Assembly: GCF_900162695.1 (NCBI RefSeq)
Contig: NZ_FUIH01000007.1
Location: 3,221,414 to 3,285,413, forward strand
Reading direction: 5' to 3'
DNA from: Virgibacillus siamensis
GTDB lineage: Bacteria > Bacillota > Bacilli > Bacillales > Amphibacillaceae
DNA: 64,000 nt
Below, in pieces: positions 15,064 through 22,520 of this stretch; the first letter of the stretch is position 1, and the number at the start of each line of letters is the position of its first letter. The position numbers were made by a program, and so were the translations under genes. Under the pieces are notes generated by a model. It saw only the letters and a program-made list of their open reading frames with translations, searched no databases and was not told where the DNA came from.

Positions 15064-15121
15064 TTGTATGGATCCAACGTATAATTACCTTATAAGAAAA
15101 AATTACAGAGGACGGATCACG

Positions 15122-16537
15122 ATGAAGCGAAATCAGCAGGATACACCTTTATTTGATGCCTTACAGCAGTTTACTAAACGCAGCCCGACTTCCTTTCATG
15201 TACCGGGGCATAAAAATGGAGAGCTTTTTCCTGATTTTGCCCGGGAATTTTATCAATCTATTTTACCGGTGGATTTGACGGAATTGCCGGGACTGGATGA
15301 TTTGCATGCGCCGCAGGATGTTATTAAAGAAGCGCAGGAGCTGGCGGCAGATTTTTTTGGCGTGGAACAAACCCATTTTCTTGTTGGTGGAAGCACTGCA
15401 GGGAATATCGCCATGGTTCTTGGAGCTTGTAATGCAGGTGACGAAATTATTGTTCAGCGTAACAGTCATAAGTCGGTTTTTAACGGATTGGAGTTAAGCG
15501 GTGCGAGACCAATATTTATTGCACCGGAATTTGATGCTGCCGTAGACCGGTATACTGCACCGGATATTAATACATTAAAAAAAGCATTGAAACAGCATCC
15601 GGACGTAAAAGCGGTCATGCTGACGTATCCGGATTATTTCGGTCAAACATTTGCGCTGAAAGAAATGATTGGGCTTGCTCATGAATATAATATACCAGTG
15701 CTTGTTGATGAAGCGCATGGTGTTCATTTTTCCACGCATAGGGCATTTCCGGTGTCATCCCTGGAATTTGGTGCGGATGCAGTTGTACAATCCGCTCATA
15801 AAATGGCACCTGCCATGACAATGGGGTCTTTTCTGCATGTTAACACTGCACATATTGCAAACAATCGGATCACACATTATCTGCAGATGCTTCAATCAAG
15901 CAGTCCATCGTACCCGATTATGGCGTCATTGGATTTAGCCAGATGGTTTCTGGCAAATTTGAAAACAGCTGATATAGAAGCCGTCCTGAACAGCGTGCGG
16001 CAGGTGAAGGAAATCCTGCAGGCCGGACCATGGCAAATACCGCTCACAGATGATCCATTAAAAATAACGCTGCACATGGAGGAAGGTCTTTGTGCACGTG
16101 AGGCTGCCGGTTTTTTTGAAAACATAGGCATCTATCCAGAACTTGCCACACACAATCAAATTTTGCTGATTCATGGTCTTACACCTTTCCGTAATGTGAA
16201 GCAGTTGAAAAAAGGAATGGCACGCATTACTGAACAATTAAAAAATACACGGAATCGTGCTACAATAGATTTAAGAAATCTTTTTACAAATCCCATTGAA
16301 AAACTGGCGATGCCGTATGGGATGATGCAGCATCAACAGACGAAACAAATACTGCTGGAGCAGTCGGCTGGCTGTATTACGGCAGAGGCAATCGTACCGT
16401 ATCCGCCCGGAGTTCCTTTCGTTTTGAGAGGGGAGCGGATCACAGAATCACATATCAGCATGATTAAACAACTGATTCAACAAGGTGCAACCATACAGCA
16501 TCACGATATTATTCGGGGAATCAGCGTTTTTAAATAA
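15122..16537 (+). CDS. yaaO: PLP-dependent Orn/Lys/Arg decarboxylase family protein
   Basis: Fold-type I PLP enzyme of 471 residues, similar to the arginine/lysine/ornithine decarboxylase group; the actual substrate is not known. It shows FHVPGHKNG near the N-terminus, GGSTAGNIAMVLGAC, the PLP Asp region LVDEAHGVHF, and the Schiff-base Lys in QSAHKMAPAMTMGSFLH (about residue 225), with the C-terminal PYPPGVPFVLRGERI. The start at ATG 15122 (MKRNQQDTPLFDAL) fits the family; an earlier in-frame ATG at 15068 lies in the leader and gives a non-conserved extension. It reads into tmk 14 nt downstream, as in B. subtilis. Confidence 0.9.
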   Translation: MKRNQQDTPLFDALQQFTKRSPTSFHVPGHKNGELFPDFAREFYQSILPVDLTELPGLDDLHAPQDVIKEAQELAADFFGVEQTHFLVGGSTAGNIAMVLGACNAGDEIIVQRNSHKSVFNGLELSGARPIFIAPEFDAAVDRYTAPDINTLKKALKQHPDVKAVMLTYPDYFGQTFALKEMIGLAHEYNIPVLVDEAHGVHFSTHRAFPVSSLEFGADAVVQSAHKMAPAMTMGSFLHVNTAHIANNRITHYLQMLQSSSPSYPIMASLDLARWFLANLKTADIEAVLNSVRQVKEILQAGPWQIPLTDDPLKITLHMEEGLCAREAAGFFENIGIYPELATHNQILLIHGLTPFRNVKQLKKGMARITEQLKNTRNRATIDLRNLFTNPIEKLAMPYGMMQHQQTKQILLEQSAGCITAEAIVPYPPGVPFVLRGERITESHISMIKQLIQQGATIQHHDIIRGISVFK

Positions 16538-16551
16538 AGGAGCAAACTTCA

Positions 16552-17187
16552 GTGAACGGATATTTTATAACATTTGAGGGTGGCGAGGGTGCCGGAAAAT
16601 CATCCATTCTTGAAGCGGCAGGCAAAACGTTGTCAGCTTTAGGGTATGATGTTTTAACAACACGGGAACCCGGCGGTATTGAAATTGCTGAGAAAATACG
16701 GCAAGTTATCCTTGATCCACAAAATACAGCAATGGATGGCAGAACGGAAGCACTATTATATGCAGCAGCCCGTCGTCAGCATTTAGTCGAGAAAGTATTG
16801 CCTGCACTTAAAAATGGAAAGATGGTATTGTGTGACCGTTTCATTGACAGCAGTTTGGCATATCAAGGGTATGCCAGGGAATTGGGAATGGATGAGGTTT
16901 TTTCCATCAATCAGTTTGCTATTCAGGATTGCATGCCTGACAAGACGTTATTTTTTGATATTAAGCCAAAAAAGGGATTAGCCCGTATTGCGGCGAATAA
17001 AGATAGAGAACAAAACAGGCTGGATCTTGAGAAGCTTCCATTCCATGAAAAAGTTTATGATGCATACCAGATGCTTGTTTCCAAATTTCCTGAGCGTATT
17101 CATGTCATCAATGCGGAACTGGCATTTGACCAGGTTGAAAAGGAAACGGTGGAAACCATTATTTCCTGTTTTTCCAAAAAAACGTAA
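16552..17187 (+). CDS. tmk: Thymidylate kinase
   Basis: Phosphorylates dTMP to dTDP in dTTP synthesis. The 211 residues start with GTG at 16552 (MNGYFITFEGGEGAGKSS), preceded by AAAGGAG. The P-loop GGEGAGKSS is at residues 10-18, the DR[FIV] motif is LCDRFIDSSLAYQG (about residue 95), and the lid region is REQNRLDLEKL. The operon context yaaO-tmk-darA-holB is conserved. Confidence 0.96.
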   Translation: MNGYFITFEGGEGAGKSSILEAAGKTLSALGYDVLTTREPGGIEIAEKIRQVILDPQNTAMDGRTEALLYAAARRQHLVEKVLPALKNGKMVLCDRFIDSSLAYQGYARELGMDEVFSINQFAIQDCMPDKTLFFDIKPKKGLARIAANKDREQNRLDLEKLPFHEKVYDAYQMLVSKFPERIHVINAELAFDQVEKETVETIISCFSKKT

Positions 17188-17201
17188 GGGAGGTAAGAAG
17201 A

Positions 17202-17531
17202 ATGAAGCTGATTATTGCTGTTGTTCAGGACAAAGACACCAATCGCCTGACAGATGCATTGGGCGGAGAAAATTTCAAAACCACCAAACTTGCAACAACT
17301 GGCGGCTTTTTAAAAGAAGGCAATACTACGCTGATGATCGGCTGCGAGGATGAATATGTTGACGAAGCGTTAAACATTATTCGGGATAATTGCTCACAGC
17401 GTGAACAGATGGTAGCACCAATCTCCCCGATGGGCGGAAATGCAGATTCCTATATACCAAAACCTGTCAAAGTCGAAGTAGGCGGCGCAACCGTGTTTAT
17501 CCTGCCAATCGAACAATTTATGCAGTTTTAA
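17202..17531 (+). CDS. darA: Cyclic di-AMP receptor, PII-like (DarA)
   Basis: Trimeric cytosolic PII-like protein that binds c-di-AMP; its downstream partner is uncertain. The 109 residues include VVQDKDTNRLTDAL, the ligand loop LATTGGFLKEGNTTLMIG (about residues 27-44) and the C-terminal GGATVFILPIEQFMQF, all diagnostic. The ATG at 17202 follows AAGGGAGGTAAGAAG. Known as yaaQ. yaaR, which follows it in B. subtilis, is absent and a terminator-like hairpin occupies part of the gap to holB. Confidence 0.94.
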   Translation: MKLIIAVVQDKDTNRLTDALGGENFKTTKLATTGGFLKEGNTTLMIGCEDEYVDEALNIIRDNCSQREQMVAPISPMGGNADSYIPKPVKVEVGGATVFILPIEQFMQF

Positions 17532-17552
17532 AATCAAAAGCGAAGGCGACCT

Positions 17553-17602
17553 GCAAGCCTCTATAATATGATTGAAGTCCCGTACTGTGGAGGCTTGTTT
17601 TG
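17553..17602 (+). terminator. Terminator-like hairpin between darA and holB
   Basis: Perfect 8-bp stem CAAGCCTC/GAGGCTTG with a 28-nt loop, then TTTTG. It could partially end yaaO-tmk-darA transcripts; the long loop lowers confidence. Confidence 0.5.
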
Positions 17603-17647
17603 TCTGCTTTACAATTAATATAATTCATATTCTAAGGAATGGTACTT

Positions 17648-18637
17648 ATGAAGACGTGGTCGGAGGTCGCGGAAATACAGCCGCTTGCGAGCAGAATCAT
17701 TACAAACAGCATAAAAAAAGACCGCATTTCGCATGCTTACTTAATCCAGGGTGCACGCGGAACAGGAAAAAAACCAATTGCCCTGTTATTGGCCAAGACC
17801 GTCTTTTGCACGAATAAGTCAGGATCGGAACCTTGTCAGGAATGTAATGCCTGCAAACGAATTGATTCCGGCAATCATCCTGATGTACATTGGATTGAAC
17901 CTGATGGACAATCGATTCGGAAGGAACAAATTGATCATCTGCAAAAGGAATTTAATTATTCCGGAATGGAGTCAAACAAGAAAGTGTATATCATTTCGGA
18001 TGCAGATACGCTGACGGTAAATGCAGCGAATCGAATTCTCAAGTTTTTGGAAGAACCAGGTAAAGAAACAACGGCAATTATGTTGACAGATAATAGTCAA
18101 TCGATCATACCAACTATTCGGTCACGTTGTCAGGTTATTGATTTACGCCCGTTGAATCCGGATGCCTTTCGAAGTCAACTGATGGATGCGGGTATGTCTG
18201 ACAGGGATGCGTTACTGATGAGCGCATTGACGAATAATTTGGACGAAGCGTTTTCATGGAATGCGGACGAGTGGTTTGCGCAGTCACGAAAATTAATGAT
18301 ACAATGGGTAGAAATGTTTTCCGGTCATTCCAATGATGTTTATTTATATATTCATAATCAGTGGATGCCGCATTTTAAAGACCGGAAACAGCAGGAACAG
18401 GGACTGGATTTGTTGCTTTTGGCGTTTAAAGACATACTATATTTTCATATCGGTAGGCAGGATGCGATGGCAGTATTTCCCGGACAAGGGGAAAAAATTG
18501 AAGACCTGTCGATGAATTTTTCACAGGTACAGCTGCTGGATATTCTGAATAAAATTCTGGAAGCCAAACGGAAATTAAAACAGAATGTTAATCCGACGCT
18601 CGTGATGGAGCAGCTTACCGTTCAAATACAGAGGTGA
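17648..18637 (+). CDS. holB: DNA polymerase III subunit delta prime
   Basis: Stator subunit of the clamp loader, structurally like dnaX. With ATG 17648 (MKTWSEVAEIQPL) it has 329 residues, the B. subtilis length; AAGGA lies 9 nt upstream, and an ATG nine bases earlier is too close. It shows HAYLIQGARGTGKKPIA (a P-loop-like turn), the zinc Cys cluster EPCQECNACKRI, SNKKVYIISDADTLTVNAAN in place of a Walker B, and IRSRCQV, the SRC motif. Its stop overlaps the ricT ribosome site. Confidence 0.94.
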   Translation: MKTWSEVAEIQPLASRIITNSIKKDRISHAYLIQGARGTGKKPIALLLAKTVFCTNKSGSEPCQECNACKRIDSGNHPDVHWIEPDGQSIRKEQIDHLQKEFNYSGMESNKKVYIISDADTLTVNAANRILKFLEEPGKETTAIMLTDNSQSIIPTIRSRCQVIDLRPLNPDAFRSQLMDAGMSDRDALLMSALTNNLDEAFSWNADEWFAQSRKLMIQWVEMFSGHSNDVYLYIHNQWMPHFKDRKQQEQGLDLLLLAFKDILYFHIGRQDAMAVFPGQGEKIEDLSMNFSQVQLLDILNKILEAKRKLKQNVNPTLVMEQLTVQIQR

Positions 18638-18642
18638 TCTAC

Positions 18643-19470
18643 ATGATTGAAGTAATCGGAGTCCGCTTTAAAAAGGCGGGTAAAATATATTATTTCGATC
18701 CCGGAGATAATAATATAGAAGTGGACGGCTATGTTGTTGTCGAAACGGTTCGTGGTGTGGAATTTGGCAAGGTTGTTATTACGAATAAGCATGTTGACGA
18801 GGAGGATGTTGTACTCCCGTTGAAAAAAGTAATCCGTGTTGCGGATGAAAAAGACAAGATGACAGTCGTAGAAAATCAGCAGCATGCCGACAGTGCATTT
18901 AAGATATGTTCTGATAAAATTGTTGACCATAAACTGGATATGAGTCTGGTGGAGGTAGAATATACGTTTGACCGGAATAAATTAATCTTTTATTTTACAG
19001 CGGATGGGCGTGTGGACTTCCGTAACCTGGTAAAGGATTTGGCGTCACAGTTTAAAACCCGTATTGAGCTTCGTCAAATTGGTGTCCGGGACGAAGCAAA
19101 AATGCTCGGCGGTATTGGTCCATGCGGGAGAATGCTCTGCTGTTCAACTTTTCTGGGTGACTTTGAGCCGGTATCCATTAAGATGGCAAAGGATCAGAAT
19201 CTGTCATTGAACCCCGCTAAAATTTCAGGTCTGTGCGGTCGGCTTATGTGCTGCCTGAAATATGAAAATGATGATTATGAGACCGCTAAACGGGAATTGC
19301 CTGATATGGGTGAGAAAATTACAACTCCATACGGCGATGGAAAAGTGGTTGGGCTGAATATGCTGGAACGCATCATTCACATCGAGATCCCTGAAAAAGA
19401 ACGGGTTATTGAATATACACTGGATGAACTGATTGATGAAGGAATCATAACAGCGCAAGCCACAGAATAG
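18643..19470 (+). CDS. ricT: PSP1-domain protein RicT (YaaT), Fe-S protein of the Y-complex
   Basis: Part of the RicA-RicF-RicT complex that assists RNase Y mRNA maturation and is needed for sporulation, competence and biofilm. 275 residues from ATG 18643 (MIEVIGVRFKKAGK), with AGAGGTGAT upstream; this equals the B. subtilis length. The PSP1 core holds the Cys-rich segments GGIGPCGRMLCCSTFLG and SGLCGRLMCCLKYEND (about residues 160-205), whose Cys residues bind [4Fe-4S]. The upstream GTG 18634 inside the holB end is not preferred. Confidence 0.95.
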   Translation: MIEVIGVRFKKAGKIYYFDPGDNNIEVDGYVVVETVRGVEFGKVVITNKHVDEEDVVLPLKKVIRVADEKDKMTVVENQQHADSAFKICSDKIVDHKLDMSLVEVEYTFDRNKLIFYFTADGRVDFRNLVKDLASQFKTRIELRQIGVRDEAKMLGGIGPCGRMLCCSTFLGDFEPVSIKMAKDQNLSLNPAKISGLCGRLMCCLKYENDDYETAKRELPDMGEKITTPYGDGKVVGLNMLERIIHIEIPEKERVIEYTLDELIDEGIITAQATE

Positions 19471-19484
19471 TGGGGTGATCGGGC

Positions 19485-19829
19485 GTGAAAAAAAGGAAAA
19501 TATTTGATCAGGTAACAGATATGGAAGAACAGATAGGCGAATTATACGAACAACTGGGAGATTTAAAGGGTAAATTGAGTGATCTCATTGAAGAAAATCA
19601 CCGCCTGGAAATGGAAAATCACCATTTGCGTAATCGTTTGAACGACTCAGATGAGGATTTCAAAGATGATGAGATTGTCAATCCGGCCAAGGATGTTCCG
19701 GGAGAAGGCTATGATAATCTTGCGCGGCTGTATGAAGAAGGATTTCATATTTGCAACGTTCATTTCGGTACTCCTCGTCAGGATGAGGATTGCTTGTTCT
19801 GTCTGTTATTTTTAAACAAAACGAAATAG
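19485..19829 (+). CDS. yabA: Replication initiation control protein YabA
   Basis: Negative regulator of replication initiation that bridges DnaA and the sliding clamp DnaN. 114 residues: an N-terminal leucine-zipper coiled coil (about 1-55, DMEEQIGELYEQLGDLKGKL), a flexible acidic middle, and a C-terminal zinc domain with the CNVHFG...DEDCLFCLLFL pattern. The start is GTG at 19485 with GGGGTGAT upstream. It sits between ricT and yabB as in B. subtilis. Confidence 0.95.
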   Translation: MKKRKIFDQVTDMEEQIGELYEQLGDLKGKLSDLIEENHRLEMENHHLRNRLNDSDEDFKDDEIVNPAKDVPGEGYDNLARLYEEGFHICNVHFGTPRQDEDCLFCLLFLNKTK

Positions 19830-19842
19830 GGAAAGATTGCTG

Positions 19843-19873
19843 GCTGTCTCTATTCTATAGGGACAGCTTTTCT
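19843..19873 (+). terminator. Terminator after yabA
   Basis: Stem GCTGTCTCTAT/ATAGGGACAGC (one wobble) with a 3-nt loop and TTTTCT. Confidence 0.7.
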
Positions 19874-19972
19874 ACATAAGAGGGAATTCAAAGGTTTGGC
19901 AGCTTATTGTCACTATTTAGCATCTTAGTGAATCATTGCATCCAATTTTTGAATGACAGAAAGGGTTTCATA

Positions 19973-20719
19973 ATGGTACCACTTTACGGTGATGAACGAA
20001 TTGATTACTTGCTTGCAGAAGAATATATGCATATTATACAAAGTCCATCGGTATTTTCTTTTTCCCTTGATGCCGTGCTCCTGGCCCATTTTGCGTATGT
20101 ACCAATCAAAAAAGGCAATATATTGGATTTATGTACCGGCAATGGAGTCATTCCCCTACTTCTTTCCAGACGAACCAACGCTGGACTGGTTGGTGTGGAA
20201 ATACAGGAAAGGCTTGCCGATATGGCGAAGCGGAGCATTGCGCTGAATGACATGGGAGATCAAATATCTATAATCCAAGGTGATCTAAGGGATATGAAAT
20301 CCAGATTACATCACAGTGCATTTGATGTGGTCACATGTAATCCGCCGTATTTTCCCACACCTGAAAAAACCGAACATAATAAAAATAAACATTTAACCAT
20401 TGCGCGTCATGAGGTTTATTGTACGCTTGAGGATGTTGTGAAAGCATGTAAATTGCACGTTCGGCCTGGGGGAAAAGTTGCGATGGTTCACCGGCCGGGA
20501 CGACTGGTTGATATTATGGAATTATTCCGCAGCTACCGACTGGAGCCGAAACGTCTGCAATTTGTCTATCCGAAATATGGCAGGGATGCAAATATGATTT
20601 TGATTGAAGGGGTACGCGACGGCAAGGCGGATTTAAAGATTTTGCCGCCGCTTTATATATACCGTGACGATAATACGTACACAAAGGAAGCTGAGGGTAT
20701 TATTTATGGAAGACAATGA
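19973..20719 (+). CDS. yabB: tRNA1(Val) (adenine-37-N6)-methyltransferase family protein
   Basis: SAM-dependent N6-adenine methyltransferase, TrmN6-like by family. 248 residues from ATG 19973 (MVPLYGDERIDYL), after AAAGGG. SAM-binding motif I is ILDLCTGNGVIPLLL (about residue 51), and the catalytic NPPY motif is VTCNPPYFPT (about residue 122), characteristic of N6-adenine targets. An earlier in-frame start at 19907 falls in the leader. Its last bases overlap yazA. Confidence 0.88.
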   Translation: MVPLYGDERIDYLLAEEYMHIIQSPSVFSFSLDAVLLAHFAYVPIKKGNILDLCTGNGVIPLLLSRRTNAGLVGVEIQERLADMAKRSIALNDMGDQISIIQGDLRDMKSRLHHSAFDVVTCNPPYFPTPEKTEHNKNKHLTIARHEVYCTLEDVVKACKLHVRPGGKVAMVHRPGRLVDIMELFRSYRLEPKRLQFVYPKYGRDANMILIEGVRDGKADLKILPPLYIYRDDNTYTKEAEGIIYGRQ

Positions 20720-20999
20720 ACATATCGTTTATATATTAAGATGCAATGATAACACGCTTTACACCGGCTATACGAATGATCTGGAACACAGACTGGAAAT
20801 GCACAGGGAAGGTAAAGGTGCAAAGTATACCAGGGGCCGGGGGCCGTTTCAAGTGCTGTTTGTAGAAAAGTTTCCGGATAAATCAGAGGCTCTGAGACGC
20901 GAATACGAGATTAAGCAGCTGACACGGAAGGGAAAATTCCAATTAATTCGGGAAAAACTGAAAGAAGTGATGAAGAATGATGATTCAAAAAAGCTTTGA
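20706..20999 (+). CDS. yazA: GIY-YIG domain protein, UPF0213 type
   Basis: A 97-residue protein made almost only of a GIY-YIG nuclease-type domain. The first strand is HIVYILRCNDNTLYTGYTND, with the tyrosines of the two motif halves, followed by the Arg helix RLEMHREGKGAKYTRGRGP and the Glu helix SEALRREYEIKQLTRKGK. Its biological substrate is unknown. The ATG at 20706 overlaps the yabB stop and GAGGG is upstream; its end overlaps rsmI by 23 nt, indicating a tightly coupled operon. Confidence 0.9.
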   Translation: MEDNEHIVYILRCNDNTLYTGYTNDLEHRLEMHREGKGAKYTRGRGPFQVLFVEKFPDKSEALRREYEIKQLTRKGKFQLIREKLKEVMKNDDSKKL

Positions 21000-21852
21000 G
21001 GAACATCATAAGGGAACCGTTTATGCAGTACCAACCCCAATCGGCAATCTGGAAGACATTACATACCGTGCCCTGAAGGTGCTGAAATCTGTTTCTGTTA
21101 TTGCTGCGGAAGATACGAGGAACACGAAGAAACTGCTGAATCATTTTGACATTGCAACACCATTGATCAGTTATCATGAACACAATAAAAAATCACGGGA
21201 AAAGCAGCTCCTGGAATACTTGGAAAAGGGAGAGGCAATTGCTGTGGTAAGCGACGCGGGAATGCCCTCGATTTCTGATCCGGGCTATGAACTTGTACAG
21301 GCAGCAATTGAAGCAGAAAAGTCTGTAGTGGTGCTTCCTGGGGCGAATGCAGCCCTTTGTGCACTTGTCGGCTCCGGCCTTCCAGCCGATGAATTTTTAT
21401 TTTACGGATTTTTGCCACGTAAAAAAAAGGATAAAACAGCTGAACTGGAACGGCTTAAACAAGGAAAGGCAACCATGCTGTTTTATGAGTCACCTTACCG
21501 TCTCAAAGATACAATCAAAGATATTCTGGAGCAATTTGGAAACCGACGGGCGGTTGCAGCACGTGAACTTACCAAAAAATTTGAGGAGTATGCACGCGGT
21601 ACACTGGAAGACTTGCTGAACTGGTCAAGAGATCGTGAATTGAAAGGTGAATTTTGTCTTGTGGTGGAAGGAACAGAAGAAGCATCTCTTCAGGAAGACC
21701 GCTTGTGGTGGAGTCATTTATCCATTAAGGGCCATGTGCGGCATTATATTCAGGAAAATAATCTGACAACAAAGGCCGCCATTAAACAAGTTGCAGTGGA
21801 CAGGAAAATGGCGAAACGGGATGTTTATCAGACATACCATTTAGGGCAATAA
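20977..21852 (+). CDS. rsmI: 16S rRNA (cytidine-1402-2'-O)-methyltransferase
   Basis: Methylates the ribose of C1402 in the decoding centre of 16S rRNA. 291 residues of the tetrapyrrole-methylase fold: VPTPIGNLEDITYRALKVL at the N-terminus, IAAEDTRNTKKLLNHF, VVSDAGMPSISDPGYELV and VLPGANAALCALVGSGLP. Two ATGs, 20977 and 20980, are possible. It ends the yabB-yazA-rsmI unit and converges with abrB over a shared terminator. Confidence 0.95.
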   Translation: MMIQKSFEEHHKGTVYAVPTPIGNLEDITYRALKVLKSVSVIAAEDTRNTKKLLNHFDIATPLISYHEHNKKSREKQLLEYLEKGEAIAVVSDAGMPSISDPGYELVQAAIEAEKSVVVLPGANAALCALVGSGLPADEFLFYGFLPRKKKDKTAELERLKQGKATMLFYESPYRLKDTIKDILEQFGNRRAVAARELTKKFEEYARGTLEDLLNWSRDRELKGEFCLVVEGTEEASLQEDRLWWSHLSIKGHVRHYIQENNLTTKAAIKQVAVDRKMAKRDVYQTYHLGQ

Positions 21853-21905
21853 AAAAAGCGGCTGACGTTAAAAGGGAAAGGTGGTGCGCGTCAGCCGCTT
21901 TTATA
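21853..21905. terminator. Bidirectional terminator between rsmI and abrB
   Basis: Stem AAAAGCGGCTGACG paired with CGTCAGCCGCTTTT (about 21854-21867 with 21889-21902), flanked by A and T tracts. Confidence 0.9.
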
Positions 21906-21925
21906 ACATATTTGTGGTATTGCAG

Positions 21926-22213
21926 TTAGTTTTTGTCTTTTACCAATCGGGATTGGATTTCGTTAATCAGTTCTTCCGCACCCTCAGGGCTGAGGACAAG
22001 TTTTCCATCTGCCAACACCAGATTTTCATCAGATGTTTCTCCGGTAATTTGACAGGTCATTGCAGGTTTGAATTTCTGCAGGATAACCCTTTCTTTATCT
22101 ACAAAAATTTCGAGCGTGTCTTTTTCTTTGATGTCAAGATTGCGTCGTAATTCAATTGGCAATACAACACGTCCCAGTTCGTCGACTTTGCGTACAATTC
22201 CGGTAGACTTCAT
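21926..22213 (-). CDS. abrB: Transition-state regulator AbrB
   Basis: DNA-binding repressor of post-exponential genes such as spoVG, relieved by Spo0A~P. 95 residues from ATG 22213 (MKSTGIVRKVDELGRVVLP), with AGAGGGGAG upstream; longer in-frame starts only read into the leader. The swapped-hairpin beta-barrel DNA-binding domain is residues 1-50 (IELRRNLDIKEKDTLEIFV), the multimerisation half is 51-95 with a single Cys at about 53. The upstream region holds a strong sigma-A promoter and two Spo0A boxes. spoVT in this window is a paralogue of the N-terminal half. Confidence 0.96.
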   Translation of the reverse strand: MKSTGIVRKVDELGRVVLPIELRRNLDIKEKDTLEIFVDKERVILQKFKPAMTCQITGETSDENLVLADGKLVLSPEGAEELINEIQSRLVKDKN

Positions 22214-22291
22214 ATTACTAACTCCCCTCTGAAGGATGGAAAAAAACAACCTTGCTGTTTTTTCCGCTTTTTTCAGTACGTATAAAAATTT

Positions 22292-22308
22292 TTCGTCATG
22301 TTTCGACA
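22292..22308 (-). promoter_or_regulatory. Tandem Spo0A boxes repressing abrB
   Basis: Read on the minus strand, TGTCGAA (22308-22302) and TGACGAA (22298-22292) are direct repeats 10 bp apart at about +8 to +24 from the predicted start. This is the same arrangement used for Spo0A~P repression of abrB in B. subtilis. Confidence 0.8.
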
Positions 22309-22322
22309 TCTGCTTATGACAT

Positions 22323-22351
22323 ATAGTACCAATCATTACTAAAAGTGTCAA
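22323..22351 (-). promoter_or_regulatory. Sigma-A promoter of abrB
   Basis: Minus-strand TTGACA (22351-22346), 17-bp spacer, TACTAT (22328-22323). Confidence 0.85.
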
Positions 22352-22520
22352 TAAATTTTTACCGAAAGATAAAATTAATGAGAAAATTAAATAAACTGCA
22401 GTGGCGGGCTGTGTAAAGGTGTTGGAAGAAGTTACCACAAATATGTATATAGTTATCAGTTAATGGAAATCTTGTGATAAAATCGCTACAATGGAAATAA
22501 TGATTGAGGAGGTAAAGGCA

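Noticed and set aside
22214..22438. N-terminally extended AbrB of 170 residues
   Set aside because: The extension reads through the promoter, Spo0A boxes and leader; the conserved start MKSTGIVRK has a strong ribosome site.
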